From Massilia sp. Bi118 (lineage in GTDB: Bacteria > Pseudomonadota > Gammaproteobacteria > Burkholderiales > Burkholderiaceae_D): 64,000 nucleotides of DNA. A model generated the notes under the pieces. That model saw only the letters and a list, made by a program, of their open reading frames with translations, made no database searches and was not told where the DNA came from. Position numbers and translations under genes: made by a program. Shown here one piece after another: positions 8,011 to 16,658 of this stretch. The stretch spans positions 57,080 through 121,079 of the forward strand of contig NZ_CAKKMV010000017.1 in assembly GCF_918697865.1 (NCBI RefSeq), in the 5' to 3' direction. The stretch's first letter is position 1. Every line of letters begins with the position of its first letter.

Positions 8011-8373
8011 CTAGCGCTTCGCCGCCTCCTGCGCCGCACCATGCCTGGCCAGTACCGACTTGCGCCGCAACTCGGTGGCGATGGTCTCGTTGTACAGCTT
8101 GATGCGCATAGTGCCCTTTTCGTCGTCGAGACGCAGCACCTTGATCGGCTTCTTGCGCACGCCGACGACGGCGCAGGCGATCGCGGCAAGCATCAGCAGC
8201 AGTTCGCGGTTCGCCGCCGCCGCCGCCGCCGAACCATTGTTCTTTGACAGCAGCAGCCAGGCGATGGCGCCGAACACGATCGCCAGGCCGTACCACAGCA
8301 GGTGGCCGCCCGCGCAGCGGCAGCAGCGCGCCGGCCAGTGCAGGTGATCCTGCGGCACGTCGACGATATTCAT
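8011..8373 (-). CDS. Small membrane protein of unknown function
   Basis: Encodes 120 residues with CCRC near the N-terminus (possible metal or redox cluster), two probable transmembrane helices (about 28-44 and 58-72) and a charged C-terminal tail likely in the cytosol. The ATG at 8373 is preceded by GGAAGGA. A GCC/GCG-rich stretch encodes a run of alanines between the helices. It is 22 bases upstream of the AraC-type regulator start on the same strand. Confidence 0.65.
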   Translation of the reverse strand: MNIVDVPQDHLHWPARCCRCAGGHLLWYGLAIVFGAIAWLLLSKNNGSAAAAAANRELLLMLAAIACAVVGVRKKPIKVLRLDDEKGTMRIKLYNETIATELRRKSVLARHGAAQEAAKR

Positions 8374-8449
8374 GAAGCGTCCTTCCCGGAATCCGGCCAC
8401 GGCTGCGGCCCTGTCAGGACATTCTATGTCATGCCGATAGGAAAGATTT

Positions 8450-9064
8450 TCACGCTTTATTGCATTGCTGGCGTTTGTGCAGGCCCAGGGCGAGGATGCT
8501 GTCGAAAGCCGCGCAGGCGCCGGCGCTGGCCTCGGCAATCTCCTCCGGGCTGCGCACGTGCTCGCGCAGCGCCTGCATGAAGGCGCGCCAGCGCGGACCG
8601 GGGCCGGCATCAAGGCCCTTCAGGTAGCGCAGCGGATGCGGGGCCAGCTGCTCATGGAGGCGCTGGTAGAGGACGGCGCCGCCCAGCTGCGAACCTTCGA
8701 TCACGTAGCACACGCCCCAGCGCCAGGCGGGGCTGGCGGCGGCCGGCCAGTCGCCGGCAAGCGCCGCCGCAGCGGGCGCGGTCGGCATGCCCTGCTCGGC
8801 CAGGTCCTGCGCGATCAGGTCCAGCCGGCCAGGGAGGTCGAAATGCGGGTCGAACTGGGGGCCGTCGGTAAAACCGCTGAGCCAGACCTGCAGCGGCGCC
8901 AGCCAGGCGCGCAGCATGGCGAGGTGGGAGGCGTAATCGCCCAGCGAGGCATCAAGCGCGCCGATCGGCAAGCCGCTGTCGAGCGCCTCGTGCCGGCTGG
9001 CCGTGGCCGCGCGCAACGCAGCGAGCGCATCCGCCTCGCGCGCGGTCTCGGTGGGGTGTTTCAT
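8450..9064 (-). CDS. Biliverdin-producing heme oxygenase
   Basis: The 204-residue protein matches the bacterial HemO/BphO type: the proximal heme ligand is H25 in ASRHEALDS, and the distal helix carries YVIEGSQLGGAVLYQ with the glycine-rich kink that contacts heme. It opens heme to biliverdin, CO and iron, for iron recovery or chromophore supply. No phytochrome or heme uptake gene is adjacent, so its purpose here is open. It starts 5 bases after the greB stop and is likely cotranscribed with greB. Confidence 0.87.
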   Translation of the reverse strand: MKHPTETAREADALAALRAATASRHEALDSGLPIGALDASLGDYASHLAMLRAWLAPLQVWLSGFTDGPQFDPHFDLPGRLDLIAQDLAEQGMPTAPAAAALAGDWPAAASPAWRWGVCYVIEGSQLGGAVLYQRLHEQLAPHPLRYLKGLDAGPGPRWRAFMQALREHVRSPEEIAEASAGACAAFDSILALGLHKRQQCNKA

Positions 9065-9069
9065 GACAA

Positions 9070-9636
9070 TCAGTCCGTAATCGGTTCGGGATAGTCGACG
9101 CTGAGGATTTCCAGCTCGTCCGTGCCCAGCGGCGTCTGGAGGATGACGACCTCGCCTTCGCGCGCCTTGGTCAGCGCGCGCGCCACCGGCGACACCCAGC
9201 TGATCTTGCCCTTCAAGGGATCGAATTCGTCGATGCCGACGATGGTGACGGTGTGCTCCTCGCCCGCCTTGTTCAGGTAGGCGACCGTGGCGCCGAAGAA
9301 GACCTGGTCGTTGCCGTAATGGACGGACGGATCGACCACGAAGGCCGAGTCCAGGCGCTTGGTGAGAAAGCGGATGCGGCGGTCGATTTCGCGCAGGCGG
9401 CGCTTGCCGTAGATGTAGTCGCCGTTCTCCGAGCGGTCGCCGTTCGAGGCGGCCCAGTGCACCACGCGCACGACTTCCGGCCGGTCGACGTCGATCAGCT
9501 GCAGCAGCTCATCCTTGATGGCCTTGTGCCCGGCCGGGGTGATGTAGTTCTTGGAGCCGGCCGGGATCTGCTGGGCCAGCGCCAGGGCTTCATCATCGTC
9601 CTCGTTGTCGGACTCTTTTACAAACGCCTTGTTCAT
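9070..9636 (-). CDS. greB: Transcription elongation factor GreB
   Basis: Rescues backtracked RNA polymerase by stimulating transcript cleavage. The 188-residue protein has an extra acidic N-terminus (SDNEDDDEALAL), a coiled coil with the acidic tip RSENGDYIYGKRRLREIDRR, and a C-terminal FKBP-like domain (GKISWVSPVARAL). The YIYGKRR pattern is GreB rather than GreA. E. coli GreB is about 158 residues, so the N-terminal extension accounts for the difference. The start at MNKAFVK is preferred over the longer frame to 9720. Confidence 0.93.
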   Translation of the reverse strand: MNKAFVKESDNEDDDEALALAQQIPAGSKNYITPAGHKAIKDELLQLIDVDRPEVVRVVHWAASNGDRSENGDYIYGKRRLREIDRRIRFLTKRLDSAFVVDPSVHYGNDQVFFGATVAYLNKAGEEHTVTIVGIDEFDPLKGKISWVSPVARALTKAREGEVVILQTPLGTDELEILSVDYPEPITD

Positions 9637-9726
9637 GGGTCTTATTGTATCTCCAAGCGCACAAACGTGATGCATATGCGGCACGGCTGCGGCGGCGAGC
9701 GTCTCCTTTTCCCGTATCATTCAGCC

Positions 9727-10347
9727 ATGACACGAGCCACGACGAATGCGCGCACCCGCCTGTTCGCGCCGCTGGTGCACCTGGCCGCCCTGCTCCTGCT
9801 GCTCGAAGAGTGGTGCTGGGATGTGGGCGCGCGGCTGGGCGCAGGCCTGGCGCGGTGGCCGCTGCTGGCGGCGCTGGAAAGCCGCGTGCGCCTGCTGCCG
9901 CCCTGGGGCGCGCTGTGCCTGTTCGTGCTGCCCGGGCTGCTGCTCCTGCCGGTCAAGCTGCTGGCGCTGATGGCGATCGCGCATGGCCACGCCCTGTCCG
10001 GCATCGCCACCATCGTGATCGCCAAGCTGGGCGGCGCCCTGGTGGTGGCCCGGATCTACGCGCTGACCCTCCCGACCCTGCTGGCGTTGGGCTGGTTTGC
10101 GCGCTGCCACGGCTGGTTCATGACGCTGAAGAACCGCTGGGTCGGCCGGCTGCGCGCCAGCCGGGCTTTTTTGCAGGCCGGTGAAGCGCTGCGCGCTGCG
10201 CGGCGCACACTGCGCCAGTGGCGTTTTCGATTCGTGCGGCGCGTAGCAGGCAAGCGTTCCGCGGCGCCCTTCGGCAACCGCCACGCCAGCCGTGTGTCGC
10301 GGGTGCTGCGCCGCTTCGTCGTCCAATGGCGCGCAAGGCGCCGCTGA
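9727..10347 (+). CDS. Multi-pass membrane protein of unknown function
   Basis: Encodes 206 residues. About three hydrophobic segments lie in the first 125 residues (LFAPLVHLAALLLLLEEW, ALCLFVLPGLLLLPVKLLAL, a region near VARIYALTLPTLLALGW). They are followed by a strongly basic tail rich in Arg. It ends 12 bases before the histidine kinase gene and may be cotranscribed. I do not recognise the family. Confidence 0.6.
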   Translation: MTRATTNARTRLFAPLVHLAALLLLLEEWCWDVGARLGAGLARWPLLAALESRVRLLPPWGALCLFVLPGLLLLPVKLLALMAIAHGHALSGIATIVIAKLGGALVVARIYALTLPTLLALGWFARCHGWFMTLKNRWVGRLRASRAFLQAGEALRAARRTLRQWRFRFVRRVAGKRSAAPFGNRHASRVSRVLRRFVVQWRARRR

Positions 10348-10359
10348 TGGATCAATAAC

Positions 10360-11847
10360 ATGAACAATGAGACCAAACTAGCGCCGGCCATGCAGGCCGC
10401 CACCACCGAGATCTACCTGGTCGACGCCGACACCCTGCAACTGGTCGACGTCAACCAGGCGGCGCGCCAGAATCTCGGCTATGAACTGGCCCGGCTGAAC
10501 GGCATGACGCCGCTCGACCTCGCGCCGGGACTCGATGCCGCCGGGCTGAAAGAGCTGCTGGCCTCGCTGGGCCCGGAGATCGGCGCCCAGGTCAGCGTAT
10601 CGACCCGCTTCGTACGCGCCGACGGCAGCCGCTATCCCGTAAAGCTGTGCTTCCTGCGCATCGTGCGCGACGGCCGCACCCTGTTCCTGGCCATCGGCGA
10701 CGACCAGTCCCTGGCGCACGCCGCCAGCGCCGCGCTGCAGGAATACCAGGCGCGCTTCAACGCCGTGGTCGACCATACGCCTGGCCTGGTCTACCAGTTC
10801 GTGCTGAACGCCGACGGCAGCACCGCCTTTCCTTACCTGAGCGAAGGCTGCACCGCCCTGCTGGGGCTGTCGGTGAGCGAGCTGCAGCAGGACCCGGCCC
10901 GCTTCCAGCACCTGATCCTGCTCGAGGACCGCAAGGGCTACCAGGAGACGATGCAGGCCTCGATCGATTGCGCCTGCGTGTGGAACTGGGAAGGCCGGAT
11001 CCGCATCGAGGATACCTGGAACGACGTCAAGTGGATCAACCTGCGCGCGACCCCGATCCCGCTCGATGGCGGCGGCATGCAGTGGGACGGCATCATGACC
11101 AACATCACCGCCAGCAAGCTGGAGCAGGAAGAAATCAAGCGTTCGCGCGCACGCCTGGCCGAGCTGACCGAGCACAGCGCCCAGGTCAAGGAGCAGGAGC
11201 GCACCCGCATCGCGCGCGAGATCCACGACGACCTCGGCGGCAACCTCACGGCCATCAAGATGGCGCTGGCGATGCTGGCGGCGCGCCTGCCGCAAGAATC
11301 GGCCCTGCAGGAAAAAGCCGATTACCTGGACAGCCTGGTCGACCGCACCATCGAGGCGGTGCACCGGATTTCGCTGGACCTGCGGCCGTCGACCCTGGAC
11401 CTGGGTATCGTCGCCGCGCTGGAATGGCAGGCGCGCGAGTTCGAAACGCGGATGGGTATCGCCTGCGTCTTTCGTGCGGACGGCGACGATATCGAGGACA
11501 TCGAGAGCGAGCTCGACCCGGACCATGCCAGCGCCCTGTTCCGCATCTTCCAGGAATCGCTGACGAATATCGCCAAGCACGCCGGCGCGACCCGGGTGAG
11601 CGTCACCCTGCGCCGCCAGCGCCAGCACCTGAGCCTCACCATCTGCGATAATGGCCGCGGCATCACCCCGGCCGACCGCCTCAAGCCGCAATCCTTCGGG
11701 CTGCGCGGCATGAAGGAGCGCGCCAAGGCCCTGGGCGGCACGCTGAGCTTGTCGCCGGCACCGGGAGGTGGCACGATGGTGGCCGTCAAGATCCGCTTGG
11801 CGGCGTCACCCTTGGCGTCCCGGCAACCCGAAACCACCCGAGCATGA
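10360..11847 (+). CDS. PAS-domain sensor histidine kinase (NarL-type)
   Basis: The 495-residue cytosolic kinase has two PAS-like domains (about residues 10-120 and 125-245, the second typical in RFNAVVDHTPGLVYQF). A HisKA_3 dimerisation helix follows with phosphoacceptor H289 in ARIAREIHDDLGGNLTAIK-type context. The HATPase domain has SLTNIAKHAG, DNGRGI and GLRGMKERA. No transmembrane segment is present, so it senses an internal signal. Its stop overlaps the start of the response regulator by 4 bases, so the two are translationally coupled partners. Confidence 0.92.
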   Translation: MNNETKLAPAMQAATTEIYLVDADTLQLVDVNQAARQNLGYELARLNGMTPLDLAPGLDAAGLKELLASLGPEIGAQVSVSTRFVRADGSRYPVKLCFLRIVRDGRTLFLAIGDDQSLAHAASAALQEYQARFNAVVDHTPGLVYQFVLNADGSTAFPYLSEGCTALLGLSVSELQQDPARFQHLILLEDRKGYQETMQASIDCACVWNWEGRIRIEDTWNDVKWINLRATPIPLDGGGMQWDGIMTNITASKLEQEEIKRSRARLAELTEHSAQVKEQERTRIAREIHDDLGGNLTAIKMALAMLAARLPQESALQEKADYLDSLVDRTIEAVHRISLDLRPSTLDLGIVAALEWQAREFETRMGIACVFRADGDDIEDIESELDPDHASALFRIFQESLTNIAKHAGATRVSVTLRRQRQHLSLTICDNGRGITPADRLKPQSFGLRGMKERAKALGGTLSLSPAPGGGTMVAVKIRLAASPLASRQPETTRA

Positions 11848-12491
11848 CCGAAAAAGCCAGCATCCGCGTTTTTATTGCCGACGACCACGCCATCGTGCGT
11901 GCAGGACTGAAACAGATCCTTGCCGAGGAGCGCGACATCAGCGTCGTCGGCGAGGCGGAAACGGGCCTGGACGCCATCAAGCTGTTCCGCAAGTCCCGCT
12001 GCAACGTGCTGCTGCTCGACATCTCCCTGCCCGACCGCAACGGCATCGAAGTGCTCAAGCAGATCAAGGACGACAAGCCGGAACTGTCCGTGCTGATGCT
12101 GTCGATGCACAGGGAGGACCAGTACGCGATCCGCTCGCTGAAGGCCGGCGCCTCCGGCTACCTGACCAAGCAGAGCGCGCCGCGCGAGCTCGTCAACGCG
12201 ATCCGCCAGGTGGCAAGCGGCCAGCGCTACGTGAGCGCCCAGCTGGCCCAGGTGCTGGCGGCCCAGATCGGCGAAGACCACGACAAGCCGGCCCACGAAA
12301 ACCTGTCGGACCGCGAATACCAGACGCTGATGATGATCGCCTCGGGCAAGACGGTCAGCGAGATCGCCAGGGAGCTGTCGCTGTCGGTCAAGACCATCAG
12401 CGAATACCGCTCGCGCCTGTTGTCAAAAATGAACCTGAAAACCAGCGCGGAACTCACCCATTACGCCATCCGCAATCAATTAATCGATTGA
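11844..12491 (+). CDS. LuxR/NarL-family response regulator
   Basis: The 215-residue protein has a receiver domain with acidic pocket D13-D14, phosphoacceptor D59 (LLLDISLPD) and switch Lys in GYLTKQ. The C-terminal LuxR helix-turn-helix (LSDREYQTLMMIASGKTVSE onward, KTISEYRSRLLSKMNLK) binds DNA. The start ATG lies inside the kinase stop region (ATGA overlap). It is the cognate regulator of the preceding kinase; its position next to a diguanylate cyclase and fliC suggests motility targets, which is inference. Confidence 0.92.
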   Translation: MTEKASIRVFIADDHAIVRAGLKQILAEERDISVVGEAETGLDAIKLFRKSRCNVLLLDISLPDRNGIEVLKQIKDDKPELSVLMLSMHREDQYAIRSLKAGASGYLTKQSAPRELVNAIRQVASGQRYVSAQLAQVLAAQIGEDHDKPAHENLSDREYQTLMMIASGKTVSEIARELSLSVKTISEYRSRLLSKMNLKTSAELTHYAIRNQLID

Positions 12492-12613
12492 GTTGTTGCA
12501 GCGTCAATACGTTCCGAATAACTAAGCGGTTTTATGGCGCTTTTTCTATCGATCAAAGTCAAGGAAGAGCGATAACATGGCGAACATAAAAATCGAAGTA
12601 GCAATGTCCAAAC

Positions 12614-14173
<1,560 letters not shown>

Positions 14174-14210
14174 TCAGCTGGCTGTAAATCGTCGTAGTTA
14201 GCCGTAAGAC

Positions 14211-14298
14211 CGTCGTCCCCGCGCAGGCGGGGACCCAAGTTCTGCGTGTGTTATCGAAACGCAAACAAACTTGGGTCCCCGCCTCCGCGGGGACGACG
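14211..14298. repeat. Inverted repeat of the CGTCGTCCCCGC family
   Basis: Arms 14211-14241 and 14268-14298 pair around a unique spacer. It lies just after the diguanylate cyclase and before the fliC promoter, so it may insulate the two. Same family as 3851, 53419 and 61677. Confidence 0.85.
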
Positions 14299-14331
14299 TC
14301 ATTTAGGAAAATAAATTATTTTTTTTGACCC

Positions 14332-14358
14332 TAAAGTTCCCGCGATCAACGCCGCCAA
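14332..14358 (+). promoter_or_regulatory. Sigma-28 (FliA) promoter of fliC
   Basis: TAAAGTTC (14332-14339), an 11-base spacer and GCCGCCAA (14351-14358) match the FliA consensus TAAAGTTT-N11-GCCGATAA at 13 of 16 positions. A start near 14366 would give a leader of about 180 bases before the fliC ATG. The rest of the 14174-14545 gap holds only the repeat at 14211 and this leader. FliA itself is encoded at 60466. Confidence 0.75.
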
Positions 14359-14545
14359 GAACACGTCCATACATCTTTCGGACATTGCCACACGCAAATT
14401 TTTCGCTTTCCCACCATAAAGTTTTCCCACAGCAGTACGTTACCTGCTTCAACAGCGGTGTGAATGTCACGGAACAGCGTGGCACACCAAAGTGATCGAG
14501 TGGCACGTCGCCACACAATTGCAAGACCAAGTCTGGAGAAACACC

Positions 14546-16018
14546 ATGGCATCCGTAATCAATACCAACGTTGCATCCCTGAACTCGCAGCGTAACCTGG
14601 CTTCCTCGTCCGCTTCCCTGAACACCTCGATCCAGCGCCTGTCCTCGGGTCTGCGTATCAACAGCGCCAAGGACGACGCTGCCGGCCTCGCGATCTCGGA
14701 TCGTATGAGCTCGCAAATCCGCGGCATGAATCAGGCGACCCGCAACGCCAACGACGGCGTGTCGATGGCACAGACCGCCGAAGGCGCTCTGTCGAGCTCG
14801 GGCAACATCCTGCAGCGTATCCGCGAACTGGCAGTGCAGTCGTCGAACTCGTCGAACTCGGCCAGCGACCGCCAGGCTCTGCAAACTGAAGTCACCCAAC
14901 TGGGTTCGGAACTGGGCCGCATTGCCAACACCACCGAATTCAACGGCCAGAAGCTGCTGGACGGCACGATGGGCACCGCGAACTTCCAGGTCGGCGCCAA
15001 CGCCAACCAGCTGATCTCGATGACCGGCTCGAACTTCCAGACCAACACCTACGGCAACAACACCGTGGCAGTGGATGGCGCGAACGTCGCCGCCAGCTCG
15101 GCCGCCGCCGCAGGCTCGGTGACCGTTTCGGGTTCGCTCGGTTCGGTCGACATCAGCACCACGACCTCGTCGTCGGCCAAGTCGATCGTTGCCGACATCA
15201 ACAACAACACCGCGAAGACCGGCGTGACCGCCAGCGCCCAGTCGGACGTCAACCTGTCGATGACCGGTGGTTCGTACTCGTTCACCCTGGCTTCGGACAA
15301 TGCGTCGGCCGATGCAGTCACCGTGTCGTTCTCGGTCGGCACCAGCGGCAGCGGCGCTACCGACTACGCGTCGGCAGTCAACGCCATCAACGCCCAGTCG
15401 GCCAAGACCGGCGTGACCGCCCAGTACGACTCGAAAGAAGGCGGCATCAAGCTGACCAACTCGAACGGTTCGGACATCAAGCTCGGCTACAAGAGCGGCG
15501 GCGACGTCGACATGAAGAACTACAAGGCTGACGGCACCAAGCAGACCGCCGCCGCGTTCCAGCTGAACTCGACCAACACCGCAGCCGTCGCACAAGGCCG
15601 CGTGACCTTCGACTCGGACAGCAGCTTCTCGCTGAAAGAGACCGCGACGACCGGCTTCAACCTGAGTGGCGGCACCAACACCACCAAGGCATCGTCGCTG
15701 GATTCGGTTGCCAAGCTGGACATCACCACCTTCGAAGGCGCCCAGAAAGCGATCAAGATCGCTGACGCGGCTCTGTCGAAAGTGAACGGCCAGCGCGCTC
15801 AGTACGGCGCACTGCAGTCGCGCTTCGATTCGGCAATCTCGAACCTGCAATCGACCACCGAGAACCTGTCGGCATCGAAGTCCCGCATCACCGACACCGA
15901 CTTCGCTTCGGAAACCGCCAACATGACCCGCGGCCAGATCCTGCAGCAAGCTGGTACCTCGATGCTGGCCCAGGCGAACTCGCTGCCGAACGGTGTCCTG
16001 TCGCTGCTGCGTGGCTAA
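14546..16018 (+). CDS. fliC: Flagellin (filament protein)
   Basis: The 490-residue protein has the conserved N-terminal D0/D1 helices (MASVINTNVASLNSQRNLAS; LSSGLRINSAKDDAAGLAI) and the C-terminal D0 (RGQILQQAGTSMLAQANSLP, ending LSLLRG). The central 170-390 region is Ser/Thr/Ala/Asn-rich and variable, with two copies of an AKTGVTA motif typical of flagellin-IN repeats. It is secreted without a signal peptide through the flagellar export gate. The start is set at MASVINT; the 18 residues upstream are not flagellin-like. A terminator follows at 16048. Confidence 0.97.
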   Translation: MASVINTNVASLNSQRNLASSSASLNTSIQRLSSGLRINSAKDDAAGLAISDRMSSQIRGMNQATRNANDGVSMAQTAEGALSSSGNILQRIRELAVQSSNSSNSASDRQALQTEVTQLGSELGRIANTTEFNGQKLLDGTMGTANFQVGANANQLISMTGSNFQTNTYGNNTVAVDGANVAASSAAAAGSVTVSGSLGSVDISTTTSSSAKSIVADINNNTAKTGVTASAQSDVNLSMTGGSYSFTLASDNASADAVTVSFSVGTSGSGATDYASAVNAINAQSAKTGVTAQYDSKEGGIKLTNSNGSDIKLGYKSGGDVDMKNYKADGTKQTAAAFQLNSTNTAAVAQGRVTFDSDSSFSLKETATTGFNLSGGTNTTKASSLDSVAKLDITTFEGAQKAIKIADAALSKVNGQRAQYGALQSRFDSAISNLQSTTENLSASKSRITDTDFASETANMTRGQILQQAGTSMLAQANSLPNGVLSLLRG

Positions 16019-16047
16019 TCGCTGAACTCACCGTAGTGGTGTAACCG

Positions 16048-16084
16048 ATTCCTCGGCTGAAGAAATTCAGCCGAGGAATTTTCG
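16048..16084 (+). terminator. Rho-independent terminator after fliC
   Basis: A perfect 13-base-pair stem (ATTCCTCGGCTGA 16048-16060 with 16067-16079) and 6-base loop is followed by TTTT. It explains separate, high-level fliC expression relative to flaG-fliD. Confidence 0.85.
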
Positions 16085-16103
16085 CTAGGGAAGATAATTC
16101 ACC

Positions 16104-16454
16104 ATGAATATTCCGCCAGTTGGTACACCCGTCACCACGAAGCTCGAAGAGCGCCAGGTAGCGCAGGCCGAGCAGGCAAGCGCCGTGTCTGCCGTGGCCA
16201 AACCGGCCCCGGCAACCGGCGCCAAGGCCTCGCGCGAAGACCTGGACGCCGCCGTCAAGAAGATCAACGACTCCATGCCGGCCTCGGCACAGAGCCTGCA
16301 ATTTTCGATCGACGAAGACAGCAAGGACATCGTGGTCAAGGTCATCGACCAGAGCACCAAGGAAGTCGTGCGCCAGATTCCCACGGAAGAGGCGCTCGAA
16401 ATCGCCAAATCGCTGGACAAGATGCGCGGCCTGCTGATCCGGCAGACCGCTTGA
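16104..16454 (+). CDS. flaG: FlaG-family protein
   Basis: The 116-residue protein has a disordered, Ala-rich N-terminus and the FlaG domain: VKKINDSMPASAQSLQFSID, then DIVVKVIDQSTKEVVRQIPT and EEALEIAKSLDKM. FlaG is found between flagellin and fliD genes in polar-flagellated bacteria and affects filament length; its mechanism is not settled. The ribosome site is AGGGAAG. It is flanked by terminators on both sides. Confidence 0.9.
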   Translation: MNIPPVGTPVTTKLEERQVAQAEQASAVSAVAKPAPATGAKASREDLDAAVKKINDSMPASAQSLQFSIDEDSKDIVVKVIDQSTKEVVRQIPTEEALEIAKSLDKMRGLLIRQTA

Positions 16455-16489
16455 ACGCAGGGGCTGCACCGGCCCCGTGCATTCATGAC

Positions 16490-16530
16490 AAGACCGCTTC
16501 CGCCGCAAGGCGCAGCGGTCTTTTCTTTTT
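16490..16530 (+). terminator. Rho-independent terminator after flaG
   Basis: The stem AAGACCGCT (16490-16498) pairs with AGCGGTCTT (16514-16522), with an inner CGCC/GGCG pairing, followed by TTTCTTTTTT. The 204-base gap before fliD otherwise holds the fliD leader; I see no confident promoter there. Confidence 0.85.
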
Positions 16531-16658
16531 TATATCGAATCAAGCGTCGAAACACTGCTCAAGCGTTCTGAATTGGAATAAAGCAGTATTTCCCACTCTC
16601 AAGTACGAATTGGCGCGGCCGTTAATGACTTACATTATCCCTTTCTCGAGGAGGCCAC

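Noticed and set aside
14417..14443. Second possible sigma-28 site, TAAAGTTT-N11-TACGTTAC, upstream of fliC
   Set aside because: The -35 is perfect but the -10 matches at only 4 of 8 positions; the site at 14332 fits far better. It cannot be fully excluded.
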